The notes under the pieces were generated by a model. It ran no database searches. It had not been told where the DNA came from and saw only the letters and a list, made by a program, of their open reading frames with translations. Source: an uncultured Alphaproteobacteria bacterium (GTDB lineage: Bacteria > Pseudomonadota > Alphaproteobacteria > Rhizobiales > Aestuariivirgaceae). Taken from it: 8,271 nt of DNA. The translations under genes were made by a program, and so were the position numbers. The stretch spans positions 1-8,271 of the forward strand of contig CALMLK010000308.1 of the NCBI GenBank assembly GCA_937868035.1, written 5' to 3'. Shown here piece after piece: positions 1 through 6,689 of the stretch (positions are counted from its first letter, which is position 1; each line of letters starts with the position of its first letter).

Positions 1-49
1 ATCCGTACTACGCTGCACTCCAGGCCACCCCAGATTTCGAGAGGCTGCA

Positions 50-2383
50 TTACTGCGCTGCTTCCGTGTGCACAGGTTTTTGCCTGGTGCCCGCAACGGG
101 CACGCTGTCCTGAATGCGGCGGAAGGTTGCAAGAGCCTGACCTGCGACTTGGTCCATGTTGTAATAGCGGTATGTTGCAAGGCGACCCACGAACCACACA
201 TTTGGCGTGGCTGCCGCGAGCGCTTCATAGCGCTTGTAAAGCGCCTCATTCTCGGCACGCGGTACGGGATAGTACGGATCGCCCAAGTCGCAAGGAAACT
301 CATAGGATATGCTCGTACGTTCCGAAGACTGACCCGTGAGGTGCTTATATTCGGTGATGCGGGTAAATTCCTCAGTCTGCGGATAATTCACCACCGCTAC
401 GGGCTGCAACCACGGCTGCTCCAGGGTCTTGTGTTCGAAGCGGAGTGAGCGATAGGGCAGCTTCCCCAGTTTCCAGTCAAAATATTCGTCAATCGGTCCG
501 GTGTATATGAGGCGATCAAAATGGACACGTTCCCGGATATCCCGGAAATCCGACTGGAGCATCACATTGATCTTTGGATGGGCAAGCATGCGCTCGAACA
601 TCCGCGTATACCCGTGAAGCGGCATTGCCTGAAACGTGTCAGTGAAGTACCGGTCATCGCGATTGGTACGGGTTGGTACCCGGGACGTCACTGACTTGTT
701 CAATTGTGAGGGATCCACGCCCCATTGCTTGCGTGTATAACCCCGGAAGAACTTTTCGTAGAGCTCGCGCCCAATCGTGTTTACGACGACATCTTCCGAG
801 GTCCTGACATCTGCGATGGGTTCACGTCGCGCCTGAAAAAACTGCTCAAGCTGTTCAGACGTCAGATTGAGGCCGTAGAGCTTGTTGATCGTATCGAGAT
901 TGATGGGAATGGGCAGCAGGAGACCATCCACCTGGGCCAGCACACGGTGTTCATAGGGCCGCCACTTCGTGAACTGCGACAGATACTCCACGATCTGCGC
1001 CGAATTGGTGTGGAAAATGTGCGGACCGTAACGGTGCACAAGAATGCCGGAATCGTCAAAACAATCATAGGCATTGCCACCGATGTGGTTGCGGCGGTCT
1101 ATGAGCAGCACGGAATCGCCGCGTTCCCGGGCAATCCGTTCCGCGAGAACGCTGCCTGCGAAGCCAGCGCCTACGATCAGCCAATCATATCTGCTGCGGG
1201 AGCGCCTCGGCGGCGACGTCACCCGGCGCCGCGAGATGGGCTTCGTGCTCAGATGAGACGACATCTCCTCCCAAGTCTTGTCCCAGGACATGTTGGCGAG
1301 AAATTTGTCGGCTGCCACGCGTGATTCATGCCGACCGTTTTCTGCCGCCGCGCGGAGATGCTCAACAGCATCATCCTTGTCGGCAATGCGGACGAGCCCT
1401 TTCGCACCGTAAGTCCGGACCACGTCCACCACGGCGGTCGACACGACGGGAAGTCCGGCCGCCAGATATTCAGGTGTCTTTGTCGGACTGATGAAACGCG
1501 TCGCCTCGTTGAGCGCAAAAGGCATCCAGCCCACGTCCCAGTGTCGCAGATATGACGGCAGTTCCGCGTAAGACTTCGGTCCGAGCCAATGGATGTTCGG
1601 AAGCCGGGGGAGGGTCGCCGGATCGATCTTTACCACAGGCCCAATCATGACGAAGTGGTAGTCGGGCATCTTCGCGGCAACGTCCCGCAAGAGGGCTATA
1701 TCGAGGCGTTCATCGATCACCCCAAAATAGCCGACACGCGGATGCGGAATGTCGCGCTGGTCTTCTGTTTCGTTTCCCGCGAGTCGAGCCTTGGCGAAGT
1801 GTTTTGCATCTATGCTGCTGGGGAAAGGATGAATGGAGGCATGCATCTTCCGCTTTGCCTCGTAAATGCTCAGACCGCCCGTGAAGACGGTATCCGCTCG
1901 CATCATCAGAAGACGCTCCATTCTCGCCATCATTGGAGGTGCATTCTTGAATGCCGAAAGCTCATCCATGCAGTCATAGACGCAGAAGTCGCTTTCCAGA
2001 TGGTCCGTGAAGGAAAGTGCCATCGGCGTGTAGTACCAAAGCACCAGCTCGTCATGATCCTGGGTGGCGAGCGTGCGGTCCACGAGACCACGCAAAAGAA
2101 TGTCAATTTCGTGCGCTGGAGTGCCTTCCGGCAAAACCGGTGTGAGGACCTGAATCGAGGGAGCGGGGCGGGTGATGCGAATGCGAGGATGGGGCGTCAG
2201 TTCGAAGACAGGTTCCTCGAAGAACAGCACGTCGTAGGACCGTGCCGCGCGCGTCAACAGATGTTGCGGGCGTTGGAAAACGAAATTCCATCGCAGATGT
2301 GAAAAGCACATCAGAACCCGCTTGTAAGAGGGACGCGATCTGGGATTGAGTGGCGAAACAATCTCGGCTTCTTTGTTCGGCAT
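50..2383 (-). CDS. glf: Glycosyltransferase / UDP-galactopyranose mutase fusion protein
   Basis: A 777-residue protein with two enzymes in one chain. Residues about 20-385 look like a GT-B glycosyltransferase of the TuaH-like type: an N-terminal FVFQRPQHLL motif (35-44) and a C-terminal donor-site motif SPTKTPEYLAAGLPVVST (299-316). A basic Arg/Ser-rich linker (about 384-398) leads to a full UDP-galactopyranose mutase (about 399-760), which converts UDP-galactopyranose to UDP-galactofuranose using reduced FAD. Seen there: the FAD-binding GAGFAG (405-410), RYGPHIFHTN (451-460), YTRKQWG (549-555), DDRYF (576-580), ITEYK (676-680) and GRLATYRYYNMDQ (733-745). A normal mutase is about 370-390 residues, so this domain is complete. 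There is no signal peptide or membrane segment, so it should be cytosolic. The ATG at 2383 has only a weak purine-rich stretch upstream. Inference: the fusion passes UDP-galactofuranose to a partner transferase step in polysaccharide or glycolipid synthesis. The acceptor and the transferase's donor cannot be read from the sequence. Confidence 0.9.
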   Translation of the reverse strand: MPNKEAEIVSPLNPRSRPSYKRVLMCFSHLRWNFVFQRPQHLLTRAARSYDVLFFEEPVFELTPHPRIRITRPAPSIQVLTPVLPEGTPAHEIDILLRGLVDRTLATQDHDELVLWYYTPMALSFTDHLESDFCVYDCMDELSAFKNAPPMMARMERLLMMRADTVFTGGLSIYEAKRKMHASIHPFPSSIDAKHFAKARLAGNETEDQRDIPHPRVGYFGVIDERLDIALLRDVAAKMPDYHFVMIGPVVKIDPATLPRLPNIHWLGPKSYAELPSYLRHWDVGWMPFALNEATRFISPTKTPEYLAAGLPVVSTAVVDVVRTYGAKGLVRIADKDDAVEHLRAAAENGRHESRVAADKFLANMSWDKTWEEMSSHLSTKPISRRRVTSPPRRSRSRYDWLIVGAGFAGSVLAERIARERGDSVLLIDRRNHIGGNAYDCFDDSGILVHRYGPHIFHTNSAQIVEYLSQFTKWRPYEHRVLAQVDGLLLPIPINLDTINKLYGLNLTSEQLEQFFQARREPIADVRTSEDVVVNTIGRELYEKFFRGYTRKQWGVDPSQLNKSVTSRVPTRTNRDDRYFTDTFQAMPLHGYTRMFERMLAHPKINVMLQSDFRDIRERVHFDRLIYTGPIDEYFDWKLGKLPYRSLRFEHKTLEQPWLQPVAVVNYPQTEEFTRITEYKHLTGQSSERTSISYEFPCDLGDPYYPVPRAENEALYKRYEALAAATPNVWFVGRLATYRYYNMDQVAGQALATFRRIQDSVPVAGTRQKPVHTEAAQ

Positions 2384-2443
2384 TGCAGCAGCTTTCTCTC
2401 TGGAGACAAACGTGACGTTCTTCGGAACTTGGTGCGGGACAAG

Positions 2444-2463
2444 CCCGCCTGCTCACCGGCGGG
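2444..2463 (-). terminator. Weak GC-rich hairpin between the two carbohydrate genes
   Basis: CCCGCC (2444-2449) and GGCGGG (2458-2463) form a six-pair stem with an eight-base loop in the 167-base gap between the GH43-like gene and the fusion gene. No T run follows on the minus strand, so it is a poor intrinsic terminator. It might only reduce read-through. I see no convincing promoter in this gap, so co-transcription of the two genes remains the simpler reading. Confidence 0.2.
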
Positions 2464-2550
2464 GCGAGGAAAAAGCGCTGAAGTTCGCAAGGATATGCGT
2501 GGGAGGGAAACGCTGCGGCGGGAGCATTCGTTCCATCCGCAAGAGTGGGG

Positions 2551-3495
2551 CTACGCTACACTTTCCACGTTCAAGACAGAGAAGTTGAACGCATTTTGGT
2601 GCAGGTTGAACTTCGCAATGCCGTAGCGCCAAAGGTTGTTGGTTGCACTCGCACGGCTCTGATAGAAGAGCGTCAGCTCTTCTCCGCTCAGAAGTGCAGT
2701 CGAGTGACCATTTTCGCCAGCCTCGCCGGGTTCAAGTACTGGTCCGATGGTCCGGTATGGGCCTTCGGGACGATCAGCGATCGCGAAAAACACGCGTTGG
2801 CGCGTCCCTCTTTTCCCCTCGGGCAAGAAACATGTTGCGTTCAGCAAAATGCGGCCATGGGGCAATTCGAGAAGTTGTGCACCTTCTATCCCCCATTCAT
2901 AGTCGGGGTGTTCGCGCGCATTGTGGTGCGGCAGGTCCGAATGATCGAGGATTTTTCCGAGACGCTTCCACGGGCCGAACCAGGAATCCGACATGCTTCG
3001 CGCCAGGTGAATGTCGGGTTGCGGCACCTTCGAGAAGGGCGGCATGGCCGAATAGATCAAGTAACGCTGCCCCGCGATGATGGCGGGATGAGGATCGTAG
3101 ATACCATCCTCGCCCGTGTGAGGAACCGCACAAAGCGCTGGGGGTTGCCTTGTCCAGGCAAAGCCGTCTGTTGAAATGACGTGTTCGCAACGTCCGCCTG
3201 GCTTTGCAAATTCGGTCTGCACGAACATGTGGAACACTCCATGTTCGTAAGTCACTCCCGGTGCGGCCACACCGGAGCCTTCTATGGGCAGAGTTATCGG
3301 CTCGCATTCCGTCCATGGGCCATAAAGGTCTGGAGCCGTTGCATGAAGGATGTTCCATTCTTCGCGGCGGACGTTTCCGCTCGAACCGAAGACATGCCAT
3401 GTCGCGCCATCGAAAACGGGACAGGGGTCCTTGAGATCTTCAGCCTTCCGGGGATGAAAAAGAGGGAAATGATTGGAAGTAAAGAGAAGTGACAT
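2551..3495 (-). CDS. GH43-like five-bladed beta-propeller glycosidase family protein
   Basis: A 314-residue protein with the repeated W/F-rich blade pattern of five-bladed propeller glycosidases (GH43 and relatives). The three acidic positions expected in GH43 can be placed: a base Asp in LKDPCPVF (D23), a second Asp in GIYDPHPAII (D134) and the acid Glu in WGIEGAQLLE (E204). A His in ENGHSTALL (H264) sits where the last blade often holds a metal-linked His. These assignments are by motif only. The reading frame stays open to an ATG at 3558, but I chose the ATG at 3495: it has AAGGAG upstream, and the extra 21 residues look unlike a protein N-terminus. There is no signal peptide, so it is probably cytosolic, which is unusual for a polymer-degrading enzyme. 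It precedes the fusion gene on the same strand. Some GH43 proteins act on galactofuranosides or arabinofuranosides, so a role in galactofuranose metabolism is possible but unproven. It could also be a non-catalytic relative. Confidence 0.75.
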   Translation of the reverse strand: MSLLFTSNHFPLFHPRKAEDLKDPCPVFDGATWHVFGSSGNVRREEWNILHATAPDLYGPWTECEPITLPIEGSGVAAPGVTYEHGVFHMFVQTEFAKPGGRCEHVISTDGFAWTRQPPALCAVPHTGEDGIYDPHPAIIAGQRYLIYSAMPPFSKVPQPDIHLARSMSDSWFGPWKRLGKILDHSDLPHHNAREHPDYEWGIEGAQLLELPHGRILLNATCFLPEGKRGTRQRVFFAIADRPEGPYRTIGPVLEPGEAGENGHSTALLSGEELTLFYQSRASATNNLWRYGIAKFNLHQNAFNFSVLNVESVA

Positions 3496-3507
3496 CAGAA
3501 TGTTCCG

Positions 3508-3514
3508 ACTCCTT
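3508..3514 (-). promoter_or_regulatory. Ribosome binding site for the GH43-like gene
   Basis: Read on the minus strand this is AAGGAGT, with its core AAGGAG ending 13 bases before the ATG at 3495. The spacing is a little long, but no comparable site precedes the alternative ATG at 3558, so it favours the shorter protein. Confidence 0.45.
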
Positions 3515-3540
3515 GGAGGCTTCGTCCGCCAGCATGCGCC

Positions 3541-3590
3541 ACTGATTTTGAGTTGCATAGACGCACGTGCAGATGCCGAGAAAAATCAGT
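3541..3590. repeat. Perfect 9-base inverted repeat with shared inner symmetry
   Basis: ACTGATTTT (3541-3549) and AAAATCAGT (3582-3590) are exact inverted copies with a 32-base spacer. A second inner pair, GCAT (3555-3558) and ATGC (3573-3576), has exactly the same centre at 3565.5, and a GCACGTGC palindrome (3563-3570) lies within one base of it. It sits in the presumed leader of the GH43-like gene. It could be a hairpin, an operator or chance. No T run follows on either strand, so it is not a simple terminator. Confidence 0.5.
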
Positions 3591-3766
3591 TCGGTGGAGG
3601 CGGCCCTCCGTCGTGAGGGTTTACCGCAGCACACCCATTCGGCGTCATTATGGGCAAAGGCGTCCCAGCGGGCGATGCGTTGGGGCCGCGCCGCCAACAG
3701 GTCGAGCAAGAATCTCACTCCGCCCCGAGACATCCCGCCGATGGTGAGTTGGCTCAGTGGTGTGAT
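3575..3766 (-). pseudogene. Possible N-terminal remnant of a sulfotransferase-like gene
   Basis: The minus-strand translation of this stretch contains LTIGGMSRGGVRFLLDLL followed by AARPQRIARWD and, about 20 residues on, SRRRAASTELIFLG. This resembles the start of bacterial sulfotransferases: a strand, a PAPS-binding loop (typically GxPRSGTT or PRGGT), a helix ending in HP, and later a basic RKEL-F segment. Codon choice looks coding. No start codon occurs in frame before the loop, so the usual first strand lacks a start, and the frame runs into the GH43-like gene in a different phase. It therefore reads as a truncated relic if real. The resemblance is by eye over about 60 residues, and a chance open frame is possible. 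Confidence 0.28.
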
Positions 3767-3838
3767 CCTCGGCCCGCTTCCGTGAGGTTGCGTTGAGCTG
3801 GAGGGAATGCAGCAAGGGCGCGTGCCGCAAACCCCGCT

Positions 3839-3859
3839 GCAATTTCCGCAGGGAATTGC
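3839..3859. repeat. Imperfect 21-base dyad upstream of the repair operon
   Basis: GCAATTTCC (3839-3847) and GGGAATTGC (3851-3859) pair over nine positions (one G-T wobble) around a GCA centre. It lies about 25 bases upstream of the proposed -35 element. It may be an operator for a second regulator. No T run follows, so a terminator is unlikely. Confidence 0.4.
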
Positions 3860-3883
3860 TCACGATTGTTGCCCGGAGTTCAT

Positions 3884-3912
3884 TTGCGCCTGTGGGGAAT
3901 GTGCATTAGAAC
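3884..3912 (+). promoter_or_regulatory. Putative promoter of the radical SAM-UdgX operon
   Basis: TTGCGC (3884-3889), a 17-base spacer and TAGAAC (3907-3912) make a plausible -35/-10 pair. The predicted start of transcription would fall near 3918-3920, only a few bases before the ATG at 3924. That would make the mRNA nearly leaderless and would explain why no Shine-Dalgarno sequence precedes this start. The -10 element overlaps the LexA box. Confidence 0.45.
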
Positions 3913-3923
3913 AAAAACAGAAC
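3909..3923 (+). promoter_or_regulatory. LexA (SOS) box, alphaproteobacterial type
   Basis: GAAC (3909-3912), seven bases (AAAAACA), then GAAC (3920-3923) form an exact direct repeat ending one base before the start codon. Alphaproteobacterial LexA is known to bind GTTC-N7-GTTC, which is the same site read from the other strand. It covers the -10 element and likely transcription start, the position expected of a repressor operator. The genes behind it are DNA-repair types, which supports the call. I searched the other gene starts by eye and found no second copy. Confidence 0.78.
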
Positions 3924-5156
3924 ATGACCCAGCTGACCGTGCAGAAGAAACTCGAAATCCTGAGTGATGCCGCGAAGTACGATGCCTCCTGTGCATCGAG
4001 CGGCACAGCCAGGCGTCATTCCGATTCCCGTGGCGGACTGGGTTCGACGGAAGGTCACGGCATCTGTCACGCCTACGCACCGGACGGGCGTTGCATCTCG
4101 CTGCTCAAGATCCTGATGACGAATTTCTGCATCTACGATTGCGCGTTCTGCATCAACCGGGCGTCCAGCAATGTTGCCCGCGCGCGGTTCTCCGTGGAGG
4201 AAATCATCACGCTGACCATAGAGTTCTACCGCCGGAACTACATCGAAGGGCTTTTCCTGTCGTCGGGCATCATCAAGTCTCCCGATGCGACGATGGTGGA
4301 CATGTTGCGTGTGGTGCGGGCCTTGCGCATGGATCATGATTTCCGTGGCTACATTCACCTGAAGACCATTCCGCATGCATCACCCGCGCTGATCGAGGAA
4401 GCGGGGAGATATGCTGACCGGCTTTCGGTCAACATCGAGTTCCCGTCGGATGAGTCCTTTGCCCGTCTTGCGCCGGAAAAGGACGTGACGGAAATCAAGA
4501 AGGCGATGGCCGGCATTCGCACCCATATCTCGGACGCGTCCGAGAAGACCATGGTCAGCAAGAAGGCCAGGACATTCGCGCCCGCCGGGCAGAGCACGCA
4601 GATGATCGTCGGCGCCGACGCCGCGAATGACTCCGTCATCTTGTCCCGGGCGGCGGGGCTCTATGGCAGCTATGCCTTGAAGCGCGTCTATTACTCGGCC
4701 TTCAGCCCCATTCCGGATTCCTCGCGCATCCTGCCTCTGATCAAACCGCCGATGATGCGCGAACACCGGCTTTACCAGGCCGATTGGCTGTTGCGGTTCT
4801 ATGGCTTTTCCCTGGACGAAGTCACATCGACGACCGAGACCGGGATGCTCGACCTCGATGTGGACCCCAAGCTCGCCTATGCCTTGCGCAACAGGCATCT
4901 CTTTCCCGTCAACGTCAACACGGCGGCGCGGGAGATGCTGATGCGCATTCCGGGCATGGGGGTCAAATCGGTCAAGCGCATCCTTGAGGCGCGGCGGCAT
5001 GGCCTGTTGCGCTACGATGACCTGGCGCGGCTGGGGGGGCGGATGAAAACTGCCAAGGCCTTTCTCGCCTCAGGTGACTGGACGCCCGGCCGCTTGCTGG
5101 ACTCTGCCCATCTTCGGTCCAGCTTCGTTGCTCCCGAGCAACTGAGCCTGATTTGA
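3924..5156 (+). CDS. Putative DNA modification/repair radical SAM protein (UDG-linked family)
   Basis: A 410-residue protein of the radical SAM family that is recurrently paired with uracil-DNA-glycosylase-like genes (TIGR03916 type). The N-terminal KYDASCASSG segment is typical. The radical SAM cluster motif CX3CX2C is at C69, C73 and C76 (NFCIYDCAFC), so it should bind a [4Fe-4S] cluster and cleave S-adenosylmethionine to a 5'-deoxyadenosyl radical. Three more cysteines (C23, C48, C57) precede it. Near the C-terminus, residues about 329-358 form a helix-hairpin-helix (NVNTAAREML then IPGMGVKSVKRIL), a non-specific DNA-binding fold. The substrate is unknown; DNA is the natural guess. I chose the ATG at 3924 because it matches the family N-terminus and the promoter and LexA box lie just before it. 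The frame stays open upstream to 3807. Its TGA overlaps the ATG of the next gene, so the two are probably translationally coupled. Likely DNA-damage inducible. Confidence 0.9.
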   Translation: MTQLTVQKKLEILSDAAKYDASCASSGTARRHSDSRGGLGSTEGHGICHAYAPDGRCISLLKILMTNFCIYDCAFCINRASSNVARARFSVEEIITLTIEFYRRNYIEGLFLSSGIIKSPDATMVDMLRVVRALRMDHDFRGYIHLKTIPHASPALIEEAGRYADRLSVNIEFPSDESFARLAPEKDVTEIKKAMAGIRTHISDASEKTMVSKKARTFAPAGQSTQMIVGADAANDSVILSRAAGLYGSYALKRVYYSAFSPIPDSSRILPLIKPPMMREHRLYQADWLLRFYGFSLDEVTSTTETGMLDLDVDPKLAYALRNRHLFPVNVNTAAREMLMRIPGMGVKSVKRILEARRHGLLRYDDLARLGGRMKTAKAFLASGDWTPGRLLDSAHLRSSFVAPEQLSLI

Positions 5157-6595
5157 TGTTTGCGCTGGAACTGCCAGCGACCGGCGTGTTCGACTGCTGG
5201 CGCATGCAGGCGCGGGGGCTGGCCGGGCGCAATGTGCGTTCGCGTGATGTGGTGTGGAGACGCCACGGTTCGCCTCCGTCACTTCTCGCTGGCGAGGCAT
5301 TTCCCGATGGTGACGCCCCTGGCGTCGCGATGACCGTGCCCAAGGCGTTTCTGGTGCTCGCCCGTGAAGCATCCTGCCATCGCGATGAACATGTGTTTGC
5401 GCTGCTGTATGACCTTCTGTTGCGGGTGATGCATGATGGCGACATCCTGTCCAACCCAGCGGATCCCGCCGTGCGGCAGCTTGAGGTGATGGCGAAATCC
5501 GTGCGGCGCGACGCCCACAAGATGAAGGCTTTCGTACGCTTCAAGGAGCTTCCCCAGGACGATGGAAACCGGCGGCGCTTCGCGGCATGGTTCGAGCCCG
5601 AGCACTTCATTCTTGAACATGTCGCCGGATTTTTTGTGCGGCGCTTTGCTGACATGGATTGGCTGATAGCCACGCCACGGGGAAGCCTGTCCTGTGTGGG
5701 TGGTGATCTCGCCATTGATGCCACGCCCGCTGTCAATTCCAACCTCAGTGATGGCGTTGAAGATCTGTGGCGCACCTACTACGGAAATATCTTCAACCCC
5801 GCGCGCCTGAAGGTGAAGGCAATGCAGGCGGAAATGCCGCGCAAATACTGGAAGAACCTTCCGGAGGCGTCACTCATTCCGGAACTCATCCGGGGCGCGG
5901 AGGCGCGGGCGCAAGGCATGCGTCTGGCTGCCGCAACGCCGCCGCCCTCCCATCTGGCAAAGATCAAGGCTCCCGCAGTGCCGCCGGCCTCTGCCGCAAC
6001 GGGCGATTTCACCTCACTCGCCGATCTTCACGAGAGCGCACGTCACTGCCGGCGCTGTGACCTGTGCCTTCACGCCACCCAGACGGTGTGTGGCGAAGGG
6101 TCCAGTACGGCCCGCATCATGTTCGTGGGCGAGCAGCCCGGCGACAAGGAAGACATCGCGGGCAAGCCATTCGTCGGCCCGGCCGGTGCGCTTTTTGCCC
6201 AGGCACTGGCGCAGGCGGGATTGGCGCGGGCGGATGTCTACGTGACGAACGCTGTCAAACATTTCAAATTCCAACCGCGGGGCAAGCGGCGCATTCACCA
6301 GCGGCCCAACGGCACTGAAATCAATATCTGCCGCTGGTGGCTCACGCAGGAGATCCGCCTTGTCCAACCGCGGCTCCTCGTCGGCATGGGTGCAACAGCC
6401 ATGCTGGCCCTCACCGGGGATGGCAGCAGAGTGATGTCGCGGCGGGGCAGGGTGGAGGAGACGCCGGAGCAGCGGACCGTTCTGCCCACGCTACATCCCT
6501 CGGCAATCCTGCGGGCCAGCAACGCCGGTGAGGCGGACGCGATGAAGACGCTGTTCTTCGATGACATCAAGAGCGCCGCGTCCTTCGTCTCGTAG
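5156..6595 (+). CDS. udgX: DUF4130 - UdgX fusion, uracil-DNA cross-linking protein
   Basis: A 479-residue protein in two parts. Residues about 1-255 are the DUF4130/TIGR03915-type domain found with the radical SAM partner; it is helical, rich in basic and aromatic residues, and of unknown activity. After a Pro/Ala-rich linker (about 256-282), residues about 285-479 are a UdgX-type uracil-DNA glycosylase domain. Seen: CRRC (298-301), motif A GEQPGDKED (325-333), the UdgX-specific loop GKRRIHQRP (376-384), C392 and motif B LHPSAI (446-451). Established for UdgX: the loop His attacks the sugar after uracil is cut out and stays covalently bound to the DNA; here that residue is H381. Cluster ligands are probably C298, C301 and C392; the fourth family-4 cysteine position is H369 here (VKHF), which is inference. 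The ATG at 5156 shares one base with the upstream TGA. A TTG three bases earlier is possible but less likely. Confidence 0.92.
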   Translation: MFALELPATGVFDCWRMQARGLAGRNVRSRDVVWRRHGSPPSLLAGEAFPDGDAPGVAMTVPKAFLVLAREASCHRDEHVFALLYDLLLRVMHDGDILSNPADPAVRQLEVMAKSVRRDAHKMKAFVRFKELPQDDGNRRRFAAWFEPEHFILEHVAGFFVRRFADMDWLIATPRGSLSCVGGDLAIDATPAVNSNLSDGVEDLWRTYYGNIFNPARLKVKAMQAEMPRKYWKNLPEASLIPELIRGAEARAQGMRLAAATPPPSHLAKIKAPAVPPASAATGDFTSLADLHESARHCRRCDLCLHATQTVCGEGSSTARIMFVGEQPGDKEDIAGKPFVGPAGALFAQALAQAGLARADVYVTNAVKHFKFQPRGKRRIHQRPNGTEINICRWWLTQEIRLVQPRLLVGMGATAMLALTGDGSRVMSRRGRVEETPEQRTVLPTLHPSAILRASNAGEADAMKTLFFDDIKSAASFVS

Positions 6596-6629
6596 TCCTG
6601 CGGCGGCTTGAAAGGGAAACGGGGCGGGC

Positions 6630-6664
6630 TTGACGCTCGTTTTCATTAGACATATTGTATTATG
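6630..6664 (+). promoter_or_regulatory. Putative promoter of the DHDPS-family gene
   Basis: TTGACG (6630-6635), a 17-base spacer and TATTGT (6653-6658) form a good -35/-10 pair, giving a start near 6665 and a leader of about 25 bases. The -10 region is unusually AT-rich for this window. CATA (6651-6654) and TATG (6661-6664) are short inverted arms around it, which might be an operator, for example of a GntR-type regulator; that last point is weak. It suggests this gene is transcribed apart from the repair operon. Confidence 0.5.
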
Positions 6665-6689
6665 AATTGTGCCCCTCCTGCCACACGAG

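Larger units (their letters stand above)
3496..3923. other. Divergent intergenic region between carbohydrate and repair genes
   Basis: This 428-base stretch separates the minus-strand GH43-like gene from the plus-strand radical SAM gene. It holds a 9-base inverted repeat (3541-3590), a possible sulfotransferase remnant on the minus strand (3575-3766), an imperfect 21-base dyad (3839-3859) and the SOS-type promoter (3884-3923). No convincing minus-strand promoter for the GH43-like gene was found. The plus strand stays open in the radical SAM frame back to 3807, but the 39 extra residues are Cys/Gln-rich and contain the promoter, so I treat them as non-coding. Confidence 0.7.

Noticed and set aside
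725..1324. Long plus-strand open frame opposite the fusion gene
   Set aside because: Antisense to clearly conserved mutase and transferase motifs; its product shows no recognisable family and reflects the GC-rich codon pattern.
1589..2302. 237-residue plus-strand open frame
   Set aside because: Lies antisense to the glycosyltransferase domain; no recognisable motifs.
2417..2428. GTTC-TTCG-GAAC as a second LexA site
   Set aside because: It is an inverted repeat with four bases between the arms, not the GTTC-N7-GTTC direct repeat; at most a small hairpin.
3596..3619. Two mutually exclusive small hairpins (GGAGG/CCTCC and CCCTC/GAGGG) as an attenuator
   Set aside because: Five-base GC-rich stems are expected by chance here and there is no leader peptide or T run.
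3807..3923. N-terminal extension of the radical SAM protein by 39 residues
   Set aside because: The extension is Cys/Gln-rich, unlike the family N-terminus, and contains the promoter and LexA box.
4380..5000. 206-residue minus-strand open frame
   Set aside because: Antisense to the radical SAM gene, whose motifs are certain; composition typical of a shadow frame.
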